NCBI GenBank assembly: GCA_022578965.1
Contig: MU400519.1
Location: 124,001 to 188,000, forward strand
Length of the DNA stretch: 64,000 bases
Direction: 5' to 3'
Source: Xylaria sp. FL1777
Lineage: Eukaryota > Ascomycota > Sordariomycetes > Xylariales > Xylariaceae
Shown: piece by piece, positions 36,778-48,285 of the stretch
Position numbering within the stretch: the stretch's first letter is position 1
Layout: every line of letters begins with the position of its first letter
The notes under the pieces: model-generated
Database searches by the model: none
Told to the model about the DNA's origin: nothing
What the model saw: only the letters and a program-made list of their open reading frames with translations
Position numbers and translations under genes: made by a program

Positions 36778-37929
36778 TCCCGAGTAATGCCAGGATAGAC
36801 TAACACACTGTGGCGTGATGCATTGTAGACCACGTCTGAATTTTATGTCTACTTAACTTTGTCACCTTCCCGATTAATAATACATTGTATGTCATACGCA
36901 CGATACGGTGATGAATGGGACATGGTACTTTCCGGTTGCTATACCTTTTTAATTTTCACTATTCTTTTCCTTCGAGCGCGTAATAGATGACTATTCTCAT
37001 GATGAGTCTACCTGACCTAGAACTTATAATATACCATTCTAGAGCGTGATTTAGTTACAGGACCGCACTACACCCCTCATGACATGTAAATCAAACACAA
37101 TTGTGCCAAGTGTACTGTCTTGATTACAGAACTCTACCTTTTAGAACTTAAATATAGCTGGCACAAATCTGTATGACCTTGCTCTCATTTTATATATGCG
37201 TGCATGCGATGACATGATGCTTTTGGTGTCAATGTCGCTAATCTTAACTCTCAGAGTCCCGCTGTTCATCGGTTCTAGGATGACGCACAATCATGAGGTT
37301 AGGCCATACTTGCCTCTTTACCCCTAGTAGGAGCCTCCGAAATAGAATATCATCGTCGCTTCTAGAGAATTAGGTATATTTATTAAATGAGCTGTCCTTC
37401 TTAAAGACATCAATCGTGGGGGAAAGGGGTAATCGGTCATGGATAAAACAAAACTTGGGTTTATTACTAAAGGGAAAGAATCGATCTCATTCAAATCTTG
37501 CTATATACACATTCATTGATTGTGTATTGTAGAAATCAACGTCAAGTCTCCGTCGCCTTGTAGTCATGACTTCGTCCTAGTGCAATGGGTATGATATTTC
37601 TGTCGAGGCCTTGGATTTCTTTCCGTTTCTAAGTTCCCGACCTGCTAAAGCTATCCACTGAGTCGTGATGGCGAACCTGCTGTAGAGGTGGGATATTTTG
37701 AGATAATTTTTGGCCCCTTACTCCGGGTAAGGAAATCATCCACATTACGGTCATTACCGCAACATAACTATGATGTGGTCCGCGCAAATGCATCCTATTT
37801 GTTCTAAAATAAAGGGCCAGAATTTTATCGTAGTAACTCGAAGTTCTTAGTAGAAAGATAAATGTGATCCGTGAATCTTTTGAGAGCGAAATGCAGAGTA
37901 ATGGTCCTGTGACTGCCTGAATCTCACGT
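36778..37929. other. Intergenic region between convergent genes
   Basis: 3' flanks of the wall protein and of the DUF7587-like gene. No gene or repeat recognised. Confidence 0.55.
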
Positions 37930-38736
37930 TTACGTCTCACGTCTGAATTGCGTCGAGCGCCTCGTCGACTTCCTCATATTCTCAGTTTGTGCCGATCCAT
38001 CCTCCACCAGCTTACGCTTCTTCGATTCCTGCTCATAATAGACGTCCTCTACGGAGATGATTTTCATGATGCTCTCGGGCGGAATATGGCTCTCTAGGAG
38101 GTACTCTGCCTGCATGTAGGGCAAGATTTTGAAGTCGGAGACGCGGAGATTCCGACCCAGACGAGGAACATGGAAGAGCCTCTGAGCCTTATGATCCCAG
38201 CCTGTCCCACTAGAACGAAAAATAACGATTCGAAGGCCGGTTTTTCCGTGCCTATGGAGTGTCTTTATAATTTGCTGTACTTTGCGGTAACTGTTCGTTG
38301 TTGACATGAAGGGGCTGGGGTGTCGACATCGCCAGTTTAGATGCTTCGTTACTAGTACTTGGAAGAGTAAAGGGGTGACATCGACAAGGCCATAGCCACG
38401 TGCTTTCATTCCATAATGAGGTTGTTCCTCATGTACCACGCGGTAAAGAATCGACGGCCGCTTTCGGCCAGCGCAGGTGAAAACTGGTACGGACGGATTT
38501 ATCATGGGCCGGCCGTTCACGAAACCTCCATGCCAATTTATCTCGTCATATGCGGGGATATCCTTATATAGTTTTGCAAGTTCCGTTTGTCCCTCTTTAT
38601 CCCACCAGTAACTGACGTTGATATACGGTTGAATGGTGCTCCTGACTAGGAACACTTTGCATTCAGGCCGCTTGGAGTACTCCAGTGGTTTCATCTCGAA
38701 TAGTGGGACGTAAAATAATTCGGATGGTACATACAT
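37930..38736 (-). CDS. DUF7587-like protein of unknown function
   Basis: A single open frame of 268 residues. The core resembles the fungal DUF7587 pattern: LYRVVHEEQPHYGMKARGYG, then HLNWRCRHPSPFMSTTNS, RHGKTGLRIVIF, QRLFHVPRLG and EYLLESHIPPESI. The C-terminal 35 residues are Lys/Arg-rich (ESKKRKLVEDG) and could hold a nuclear localisation signal. Such genes occur in many copies in some fungal genomes and have no known biochemical role. A CAG just upstream of the ATG could be a splice acceptor, so an extra 5' exon is possible. Domain name is from memory of the family pattern. Confidence 0.65.
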   Translation of the reverse strand: MYVPSELFYVPLFEMKPLEYSKRPECKVFLVRSTIQPYINVSYWWDKEGQTELAKLYKDIPAYDEINWHGGFVNGRPMINPSVPVFTCAGRKRPSILYRVVHEEQPHYGMKARGYGLVDVTPLLFQVLVTKHLNWRCRHPSPFMSTTNSYRKVQQIIKTLHRHGKTGLRIVIFRSSGTGWDHKAQRLFHVPRLGRNLRVSDFKILPYMQAEYLLESHIPPESIMKIISVEDVYYEQESKKRKLVEDGSAQTENMRKSTRRSTQFRRET

Positions 38737-39164
38737 TTTGAATGCAGGACTTTCCTGGAATGAGATAACTCTTTATTACCAGGGTAGTACTGGGTATCCA
38801 GACCAACCTGAAGAACACTGGACTAGATTCATTTGATTGCAAATCTGGTAGATGATGACTAGTACTCGAAGTGACGGACTAGATAATCTTGTGTAGACCA
38901 GCCTAGATGTAAGAATATGATGCTTAGAATGACTAGTTTCTTGATATGAGTAGTCCTGGAGAGAGAGAGGTGGAAATGCAAAGCTGTAGATATTTATTTG
39001 GAAGGTACGAGGGAGCAGTATCCGTCCTACGGAGGAGAGGTGATTGATTGATATTTTATTGTCAATTACGGTTCCGTGACTAACCACTACGGGCTATCCA
39101 TCTGAAGCGGTCTAAGTGTGTCATTACAGAAAATATCTACCATCGCAATGTAGTATATTAAATG

Positions 39165-39166
<2 letters not shown>

Positions 39167-39210
<44 letters not shown>

Positions 39211-39369
39211 TTGTAAAAAAATTGGTGTTTAAGGGGTGGGTGTTTTTTTTACCTGCCGCCAGAATGNNNNNNNNNNTATTTTTTCTTTAAAAAAAAACAC
39301 CCCTTTATCAAAATTAATTTTAATATTTTTTTAAAATAAAAAAATATAAAAAAAATAAATTTTTTAATA

Positions 39370-39417
<48 letters not shown>
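39167..39417. repeat. Poly(A)/AT low-complexity block
   Basis: Two A-runs of 40 and 42 bases bracket T- and A-rich sequence of almost no information content. Its accuracy is doubtful because it surrounds the scaffold gap. Confidence 0.8.
39267..39276. other. Ten-N scaffold gap
   Basis: Ten unknown bases. The 15-mer ACCTGCCGCCAGAAT ends just before the gap and appears again at 39462, so the two contig ends probably overlap and the true sequence may be shorter than shown. Confidence 0.95.
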
Positions 39418-39421
<4 letters not shown>

Positions 39422-39710
39422 GTCTACTACAAGTGGTCTTAAAGGAGTGCTTGATTATAGTACCTGCCGCCAGAATTCCTAAAAAATCCACGTGGCTTAG
39501 CGAAACCCGGTCTCAGCAGCACCGAAATTCTATACACCGAGAACGAGAGGAGTCCTCAGTTCTCGCAGAGCACAGTAGGACAGGATGGATCCCGCAGGGC
39601 CGTCGGCTCCGGCTATACTGCTGAGGGTTCCCTCTCTTGGCAAGCCTCGGGATGGCTTGGCCGGCACCCGGTCGTACTAACCGCCATGCGTGGGTGCAAG
39701 GTGGGTGCGA

Positions 39711-40007
39711 GACGGGGGCGGCATCCGGGGAGAATCAAGCCTCCTGATCCTCGAGAACATCAATGGAATCTATTCAAAAGACTGAAGGTCTCAAATCAGT
39801 TCCTCAGCCATGCGAATACTTCGATCTGATCGGTGGCACGAGCACCGGAGGTTAGAGTTATACCTGTGTCTCTTCTGGACCACTCTAGCATTGACGCATG
39901 GACAGCTTAGCATGATTGTAATGGTGCTCGGGCGGCTAGGCATGACTGTCGGCGAGTGTATACGAGTGTACGGTAAAGTCGCCTGGACCATTATTCATGA
40001 AGATTAA
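39711..40007 (+). pseudogene. Broken patatin-like phospholipase fragment
   Basis: Three pieces of a patatin domain follow in order. These are DGGGIRG (39711, oxyanion hole) with SSLLILENI; after a +1 frame change, MESIQKTEGLKSV then YFDLIGGTSTGG with the GTSTG nucleophile elbow; then, after an apparent intron, VLGRLGMTV and ECIRVYGKVA before a stop at 40005. The intron acceptor leaves a stop codon in every phase tried. No downstream catalytic DGG/DGA motif follows, so the copy is truncated as well as frameshifted. Patatins hydrolyse membrane lipids, often as part of larger NLR-like fungal proteins. It lies just right of the assembly gap, so a sequencing error could explain part of the damage. 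Confidence 0.7.
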
Positions 40008-40930
40008 CCTTTCGATGTCTATTAACCCCAAAGCTCGGGGAACTGAGGGGAAATTTACGTGCCATCTAATACTTCTAGCGCGCTTTTAAGGCAGCTCTAC
40101 GAGGCCAGCTGATGCAGTGTACCAGAGCCTCCACATGCTCACCAAGGTACTATTGACTCTTCCACTCTTTGTTACTAGCCGTAAAGATGAAGGCAATGAA
40201 GGAATAGTATAGTTAAGTTAAGTATATCAATATGTGTATTTTCTACAGTCATGTTATTATTTCAAAATATTTAAGGAGGCAAGGAATGCACAAGTAAATA
40301 GACTAAGGTTAATTAGGTACCTACCTAGTCATCATATCCCTCCCCCCCCCCACTACGCCGACAGAAATTCATCAATCGCGATTGTTGACAAAACAGTCAG
40401 AATCAAATTGTCAGCAGTGTGTGAAGCTACCTAGGTAAGCAATGACTGCCATATTAACCATCCTAGAAGATCACCACCGAGGGGAAAAGAACATCAAGCA
40501 ATGCTTCTTACGTAGTTAGTTACCTAAGATTGATATTTAATTCTTTACCAAGGCAATAAAGCAATCAGAGGGAAGACATGTTGGAGTTGGAGTTCATTGG
40601 ATATATTGAATACCGGTACATTATTCCATTTATGAAATCTACGTCTAGAACGGTACGTATGTTCTATCCAATCTAGGTCTATCGGTGAATGGCTTATCAA
40701 GATAACGCTCGAATTGCATAAGTAAAACTAGGTATCAGCTTATGCATTTAGAGTTGCTATGTACTCAGCACCTGCATGTGCTGTTTCGTCCATTCACCCT
40801 CACTTCCAAGTACCTAGGAAGGTGCTCATTAAAACCCAAGAATCATTCCCCTCTTTGGCCCTTGTACCATTGATTGAATACCTAGAGGGCAAATGTAATT
40901 GGCCATATTATAATAAAGGCTGGTTTTAAC
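40008..40930. other. Intergenic region upstream of the ARM-repeat gene
   Basis: AT-rich spacer with a few TACC/GGTA motifs near 40310-40435. No gene seen. Confidence 0.55.
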
Positions 40931-43161
40931 ATGTCCGGCTCCATCAACCAGCTCTTCGACAATGTCCCGGACAATGAAGCCCAGCAGACTAAGGCTCTGC
41001 GCCGGGTGGCTGATATAGCCGGGAATCTATGGAAGACGGAGCCCGGATCGCCAGACCTGGATCTTCTCGCTCAAAAGGTTGGCGATGCTGCCCGTCTCGA
41101 GCCAAACAGGACTCCCCTGGGCGAGTCCGGTCTTCTTGAGTTCTTCTGTTCTGTTGTCTCGACCCAAGGGGTGAGGTCTACCCTCATTGTCCAGTGCCTG
41201 CGCATCATAGGGAATTCATCAGCCGATCAAGGTCAGCGGAGAGGATTCACCGGCCAAATCCGAGTCGATCACTGATTCGAGTCTAGATGAGAACAGAGCA
41301 AGAGTCATCGCTTCAGGCTGTCTACCGCGTATTGTGTCAATGCTGAACGATGATTCAATCCTCGCTTTTGTCATACCGGTTTTGTTCAACATAAGTGTTG
41401 ACTATGGTACGGCTAACCTACAGCTAACCTACATGTGAAGCTGGTATTGATCTTTGCTGACCCAATAATAGAACCTGCACAGAAAGCCATTTACCAGGCT
41501 GGTATAAACCCTGAACTTGTCAGTCTTATATCCGGGCCTAGACTAGAGAATGCAGCTCCGTTAATGAGTTACATTTGCAAGTTGCTTGGTTTTGTAGCCA
41601 CACAGGGTAAGTGGAAACCCAATCTTGACACCGGCATGTAGCCGAGTAGCAGACAGTTAATATAGACACAGAACCCGAAGCAAATCTAGTACATCCTGCT
41701 ACACCTTTCGTTTTGCTTAGTCTAGCCAATAATCAACCTTTACCAATTGACGCCGAGGATTTCCTCGGACAGGCCTCAGTAGCTTTAACCTACCTCGCCC
41801 AGGAACAATTCCAAAAAAATTTCCTAGAAACATCGGGATCCATTAATCTCATCCTTCAAACTTTCTTTACGACGTGCGAGGGTTTCGACGATTCTCGGGA
41901 GGGCCCCGACAATGAAGCGCAGCTTAAACAAATCCAGGTCGCGTTCACAGCAACGCTGGCTGACTTATCTGCACATCCTTTATTCACCTCGTCATGCTCC
42001 TTGGATGGCCCCGAGGTCCAGACACTGCAGGGTTGGATCTCAACATCACACATCCCGCTTCGATCAGTAGCCTGTCTCACGCTAGGCAACATTGCTCGAT
42101 CGGACGAGAAATGCATATACCTCGTTCAACAATGTGCCATCCACAAACCGCTCATCGAAAATCTCACTGATCCCACAAATACTGACGCAGGCCTCTTGCA
42201 CTCTATCCTTAGTTTCCTCAAAAACCTCTCCATTCCAGCTGAGAATAAACCAATACTTGGCAACGCAGGACTCCTGGAGACAGATGTACTTCCGCGGATT
42301 TGGGATCTCGATACCCAAACACAAGTCCAGTTCGACGCAGTCTCTCTCACAAGGCTACTCCTTGTAGGCTGTCCCGCAAACGTACATCGCATCTGCGCAC
42401 CACTCAGCAAGGATCTAGACTCCCCGTCACATGGTCGCTCAAAGTTGCATTTACTCATGGACCTAAACGCGCGTTCGGACCAGGAGCCAACACAAATGGA
42501 GACGGCACGAGCCATCACAACCGTATGCCGTGTTCTCCATTCTCCTGACAGCCCACTTGTGTCCCAGAACAAAGTGCCTACAGACTCATCATTGCCGTCC
42601 ACTACATCAGCCACTGCAGCCGAGTCTCAAGCGGATTCGCGCCCGTCGCTCAAGAACTTCTATTCGACCCACAGCACGATCACAGACGCGATGGTGCGCC
42701 TAAGTCTACAAACCAAGTTCCCCGCCCTACGTTCAGAGTTGCTCTTCGTGTTCGCGCTAATGGCGCGCACGTCGGAGGGTGCAGCGGCAGTTGCGCAGGC
42801 CATGCAACAGGCTGAGCTAGTAGCCGTCATAGTGGAGGTGGTAACAGGTGAGCAGGCCACACGAGCATCTCTATCCGCCGACGAGCCGGCATCATCATCT
42901 TTAGAAATCGCGAGGCTTGCCGGCCTCGAGGTCCAGGCCCCGACGAACGTAGCTGTAACGACAGGGGTTCAGAAGAGCATGAGCGACGTCGACCGGGAGA
43001 ACGCGCTCGTGCTCGTCGCGGAGCTGCTACAGCAGTGTCCTGATGCGTTGCCGGAGACCTGTCGAGGGACATTCGGGGAACTTCTGCGAGAGGGTGGGCA
43101 GCGGGTACTGCGCGAGAGGAGCGGAGGTGAAGATAACAGCAAAGGCGAAGTGGGCGTATAA
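40931..43161 (+). CDS. SmgGDS/RAP1GDS1-like armadillo-repeat protein
   Basis: Predicted helical-repeat protein that in animals binds small GTPases as chaperone and exchange factor; the fungal role is little known. Model: exons 40931-41231, 41287-41406, 41472-41606 and 41672-43161, introns of 55, 65 and 65 bp, 681 residues. ARM-type repeats are visible: STLIVQCLRIIGNSSAD joined to DENRARVIASGCLPRIVSML, then AFVIPVLFNISVDYEPAQKA, and later IPLRSVACLTLGNIARSDEKC. Each junction restores family sequence in phase. The C-terminal part (LRSELLFVFALMARTSEGAAAV) fits the last repeats. The donor of intron 1 (GTCAGC) is weak. Confidence 0.82.
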
Positions 43162-43817
43162 CAACATAAATTGAAACCGGCGAGGAACGAGAACAACTCG
43201 GGACGGGGAGATGATGGGGCTGTCGAATTTGGTTGCGCGAGCGATGTGTTTCTGGCTAGAGATGCTGGGTTGTTTATAGAGTGATCGATTACACACACTG
43301 TCTAGTACATATAAGACCTGCATGAGATTGTATTACGTCGGAGAACAGGTCCAATCTAGCTCTTGCGATCGTGTCACATACATAAGGAGTACGAGCTGTA
43401 TGAGCGAGAAGCTGGATACGGTTCATGTCACCACTAAGGGGCCCTGTGTAGGCCAGCATAAGTTTTTGTGCTTTCTTTTTTGTCCATTCATTTACCATTG
43501 CATATGACCTAAAGCAAACCGGGAGATGCAATAATGCTTAGACCTGGTCTTCGTGGCGGTTTCGCAAGTCTCGAGGTGGAAATAATTATTCATCCCCTGT
43601 TGATCTTTCTATGCGTGATGACAGATTCACGCCCTCGTCCCTGACTGCTGCTGACATGCGCAGAGAGAGAAAATAACCGCAAGAGCCAACCGACCATGAC
43701 CGTCCAGCAACCGACAACACACAACCAACGAAAGCAGAAAACCCCTTAAAGAATGCCCGTCCGTAGTACTCCCGTGCAGTCATTGCTTCAGGATTCTGAT
43801 CCCTCGTAATTTTACGT
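43162..43817. other. Intergenic region between convergent genes
   Basis: 3' flanks of the ARM-repeat and eL13 genes. No gene seen. Confidence 0.6.
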
Positions 43818-44984
43818 CTATTTTTTGTTGGCCTCGGCCTCGGCCTTCTCCTTGGCCCGCTTTTCCCGCACGCCCACCAGTCTTGCGTCGCTTCTCGCCT
43901 TGCGGAGGGCAGTGTAGGCACCACCCTCAATAGGTGTGGGGAAGTCGCTCTTCTTGATCTCGGTGACACCCTCGCCGACGGGGATGATGGGCAGGGAAGC
44001 ACCGACGCTCGAGACGGTCTGGGTCTTGCTGAGGTCGATATCCTTGCTGTCGCCAGCCTTGGGGTGCTTGGCGCCCTTACGGGGGAAGACGATCAGGCGC
44101 TCCTTGTATGCCTTGAGACGGGCGACATTGGCTGCAAGAGACTCCTCGCTCAGGTTCTGACGGCGGAAGTCGACGGCAATACCAACGGTGGGGGCCACGA
44201 GACGGGGAATGCCAGCCTCCTATGAGAGTGATATCATGTTAGAGAACTGTAATCGCTAAGTGGCAGGAGCAGACGAGTAAACCGGCCTGGAAATTCGAGA
44301 GCACGGGAACCCTCGAAAGGCAAGACATGTGGTGGTTTCCAGTTCCTCGTCAAGACGATTGGGGGTGGATGTGAAGTACCTTCAGCTCAGTGAGAGTGAA
44401 GCCGCGGCCAGCACGCACACGGCGGTTGTACTTGATGGTAGGGCATCGGACTATGGGCCGTAGCTTGTCGACGGGTCGGGGAGCGAGGGCAGCAGTTTTA
44501 GCAGCACGAGCCTTACGACGAGCGATCTTCTTGGTCGGCTAATTTCGAGGTTCGCACGTCAGAATTCATTCCACTTGACTCCCATGTCGCGTTCATTTCA
44601 TTTCAATTCAATTCATTGCATTGCATTGCATTTAAACACCGGGCGTTTCTTGCTGCGTACCTGGTCGAAGTGGGTTCGAACCCGTCTCTGCCAATCCTTC
44701 CTGAAGTCTGTTCATCCATGTCAGTGGTTCCGTCCATTCAGTCCACATCGATTGGTCGATCGAGTTATTTCGCGCATCGCAGATGTAAGGTAGGGGGAGC
44801 GTACGGTTCTTCTCTGTATGTCTGTTAGCACGTCATCATTCGCGTGGGCGGGCAGGAAGTGGGAGATGTGAACGCACGAATCTGGTTGTTGTGCTTGATC
44901 GCCTAGATAGAGAAACATGTCAGCACTGCGAGACCACTGCAAGACCACTGCTGCAACGAGCCGTCGAAGATTTCAACATACCAT
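43818..44984 (-). CDS. rpl13: 60S ribosomal protein eL13 (RPL13)
   Basis: Structural protein of the large cytosolic ribosomal subunit. Model: exons 44984-44982 (only the ATG), 44902-44878, 44813-44805 (nine bases), 44707-44661, 44538-44380 and 44219-43818, 214 residues, the usual length. The assembled start [27 protein letters not shown] matches the family exactly, with QKN supplied by the microexon. Further hallmarks: [47 protein letters not shown] and LIVFPRKG. All donors and acceptors are GT-AG. An AACCCTA element at 45146-45152, about 160 bp upstream, resembles the telobox found before ribosomal-protein genes in fungi (inference). Confidence 0.94.
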
Positions 44985-47110
44985 TGTGACTGACTGCGAT
45001 CAAGATGGGGGAGTGGTCGGGATAGGAACTTGTCGCGGGTCGTCAATGTCTCCAGATTGAGGCACCAGAAATTCCCAGAGGTAGATGGACTTTCACTAAG
45101 CTAGACCAACCCGCACTTTCGGCAAAAATTTTGGAAGGGTTAGAAAACCCTACTGCGCCTCGTTCAAAACTTTGGGTTTTGTGGCTAGAGTCGGGAGGGA
45201 GGGAGGAATGGTGGGGTTAAACGCTATATGTGGCTTAAGCGATCGGTACTCCACTATAATTTTGGTGGGGTCGTGGGCCGTAGATCCTTCCTAGAGTACC
45301 TGGGTACGAAAAATCTACACTCATATCAAGTCCCAAAGAACGCGACGATGCCTATAAGATTAATTCAATGGCCGTCTACCTATTTCCTCATTACGTCCCT
45401 ATATCACTAAAAGGTCTTACCACTACTAAATGAACGAATACCCTTTACCAGCAGTCGTGTTCTCATCCTACCTCTAGGTAATGGATTGCTCTATGATAAT
45501 CCTAGAAGTAAATTCAATAACGAGACAGTGAAATCAGCATCTCAGGAGTTGTCATCATCCTTACCGACCCACTAGAAGCGAGCAGAAGATGTTTTGACGA
45601 CATGCTCCCCTACAATGGACAGCAGTGAGGTGGTTCTTGACAGCAGCCGTGAGAGCATCGATGGTAGTAGGTGTAGGCTGAACCGTATGTTCATGTTAAA
45701 CGCCAAAGTCAACTGCATCGCTGGTAAAGTAGTCGTCGCAGCCGTAATAGATGAAGGTAACACAGAAATATAGAACTTAAGTTAGCGACTACATTGAGAT
45801 TATGACATCAATAGTAGCAGACCGCTAATATGTACCCGCTGACTTGCAGGCAAATGCTTGCTCATCTATACAAACTCCCTGTCGTTTATGCCGACGCACG
45901 AGACCGCATAGTCATGCAGTAATTTCGGGAAGCTACCTATTATATTAAGAGTTGAGATCGCATGTCGCAGCAATGCCAACGGGAAGACATCACATTGCAA
46001 TATCAGCGCCAAAGTAGGGTGTTGTTTCCCTACGTCGCGAGGCGATGAGACTATACCTGAATGTCTGCAGGAGCCCGTCTGCGGGAGCCCGTCTGCGGGA
46101 GCTTGAGGCGCCAGCATCACCAAGAAATCCGCACATCTATCTGAGACGCAGCCGCGAGTCTCTCTCTCTCTCTCTCTCGTCTACTCAACGACTAGACATG
46201 TATCGAGCGGAGCGTATCCTTCAAGCAGGCCAGGAATAGCCACGGTGACAAGCCTGTTGTACTCTGCAGCAGCTCGGCGAAGGGGAGGCACACTCGGGCG
46301 AGGCGGGAAAAAGGCGATGGGACACACAAGTTCTTGTTCGGCCATGCGAAGCGCCGTGTATTAAACGCCCTAGCCGAATGTGATCCTCAATTACGTAGGC
46401 GGAACGGGATGCGTCTGCCTCGTGCCGTAATCGGTGGCCATCGCAGGGGTAAGATGGGATTCTTTGTGCATGGGCGAGAGTGGCTCCTCCTGTTAAGGCC
46501 GCGGGTAAAGCCGCGATCTATTAGGTGTTTGAGGCTAGGCAGTTTATACAATTGCATCAATCTTAAGCAGAATGGGGAGTATTTACGTTAGGTGGCCTGG
46601 TTGAAGATCTAATATGTTGTTGCTGATGATGGTGAGCCTGGCTTTGACGGTGTAAAGAGGCTTCTGGGGAGTTAAAATAGGAAGAGCAAAAAAAAGAGTT
46701 GCCTTTGAAATCAGTAGCTCTGATCAGAGGAATTACGCAGGCAATTGCTTCAGATAGCTATTGCTTAGAATGGAATAATAGTGATGTTTAGGTATACCCT
46801 CGTTGTATGTGTTCTCTAAGGCAGCCGGCATAAATACCTATGTAGGTAGCCTACAGTTCTACGCCTCTGTTTCAAACAGCAAAGACATAGTCACACCCGA
46901 TAGGCTACATAGCAATGCACCAATACGAATCACAGTGAATACCTGTGCTGCTGTGGGCACCGCATGGTGACTCTGGCAACATACTTCCCTTCGTTGTTTC
47001 CTTCTTTCTTCCTTTCACTTTCTTTCTTTTCATTCTGTTTCATAATTGTAGTTCGTGTGTTTCCTACGCTGGCAATTTGTTGCAAAGACTCACATCTTAC
47101 TACCTGCAAG
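44985..47110. other. Intergenic region with simple repeats
   Basis: No supportable gene in 2.1 kb. It contains the eL13 promoter, a 14-bp GGAGCCCGTCTGCG repeat of about 2.5 copies at 46067-46102, a (CT)n tract at 46158-46178, and a pyrimidine-rich leader (about 46990-47045) before the BTB gene. Confidence 0.5.
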
Positions 47111-48285
47111 ATGGAAGACGGAGTTGTTGCAAGTCATGATCTCCAGAAAGAGTGCGTAATGGGCTTATTATCCCCGCAAGTAAGATAGAAAGGGCTAACG
47201 TTAAGTAGGCTACTCGGCTTGTCGCCCCTTTCTGATGTAGTGGTGCATTGCGGCGAGAAGAAATGGAATCTTCACGGTGCTATACTGGCGCATCGAAGTC
47301 AGTGGTTTAACAAGGCACTTCTAGGAGGCTTCCAGGTACGAGTCCAACTTTGATAAGTTTTGTATGACTGATATGACTCACTCGAGTTAGGAGGCAAAGA
47401 CTAAAACCATCCTCATTGAGGAGTTTGATGAAGACTTTATTGAGGTGATGATCGAGCACATATATAATGGCTGTAAGTACTTGCACTCATATCGATATCA
47501 AAGCTGCCACGCGACCTGACGCCGTTGTCCGCTGACTTCACCGATAGCCACAAATTGGAAAAAGCTGCAAGGGGAACGGTCGTTCACAGGGCTTTGTAGT
47601 AAGTAATACTTCAGGTCATTTCTATTCGTCTCGTGCCATTTACAAGGGTGCAGAGGATCTTAGTTGGGCTGTATCTATATCCCAGGGGCTGTATATACCT
47701 TTAAACCCTCAACCAACCGTGAGCTGGACGATGATTACTAACTCTGAATGTTAAATTGTAGTGGATGTCTTCAACATGGCAGACTACTTTCTGCTACCTG
47801 ATTTGGGCGCGTCATCACAGAGAGCCTTTGGCGAAATGTTGCTCACCAAGGTCCCCGCTCTTCAGACACGGGCACGCAACAGAAACATGCAGACAGACCC
47901 TACCGAAATGTTGGGCATTTTTCGAGAGGTATATGCGGAGGAGGCTTCACCCGCGGGTAAGGAGTTCCGACAAGCCCTAGCGATGGCCCTGCACTCCATT
48001 TGGCATGGGGTTGATCAAGTCGTCCTTGCCGGTCTCCTTGATGAAAAGCCTACAGTTGCTGCTGACGTACTCAAGTTCGCTCTCCTACATCGCTCGTCTG
48101 ACCAGACCTTCCCATACTCGTGCCCAGCATGTGGGCATCGTGTGAAAGGGATCGTAGTCTTCCAAGGGAACCTAGGCTTCTCTATTGTATCTCCTTCGGA
48201 AAACGCTCTTAACTGTGTCTGTTACTGCTGCGACGGTAGCTGTAAAAAATATGGACCATGGAAGTCTCTAGAGATGACAAGATAG
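47111..48285 (+). CDS. BTB/POZ-domain protein
   Basis: Likely protein-protein interaction factor; BTB proteins often act as adaptors for cullin-3 ubiquitin ligases. Model: exons 47111-47151, 47209-47335, 47391-47472, 47548-47598 and 47762-48285, introns of 57, 55, 75 and 163 bp, 274 residues. The first intron uses donor AGA|GTGCGT with a CTAAC branch site, joining DLQKE to LLGLSPLSDVVVHCGEKKWN. The BTB core follows with HGAILAHRSQWFNKAL, IEEFDEDFIEVMIEHIYNG and MDVFNMADYFLLPDL. The C-terminal part contains a CPAC...CVCYCC cysteine set that could bind zinc. Fungal BTB proteins of this type are numerous and mostly unstudied. Confidence 0.8.

Larger units (their letters stand above)
38737..39710. 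other. Homopolymer-rich stretch containing an assembly gap
   Basis: No gene. An A40 run at 39167-39206 and an A42 run at 39376-39417 flank AT-only DNA and ten Ns. From about 39480 the sequence returns to normal composition. Confidence 0.7.

Noticed and set aside
43586..44002. 138-codon minus-strand frame overlapping the eL13 last exon
   Set aside because: It is another frame of the ribosomal protein exon and its 3' flank.
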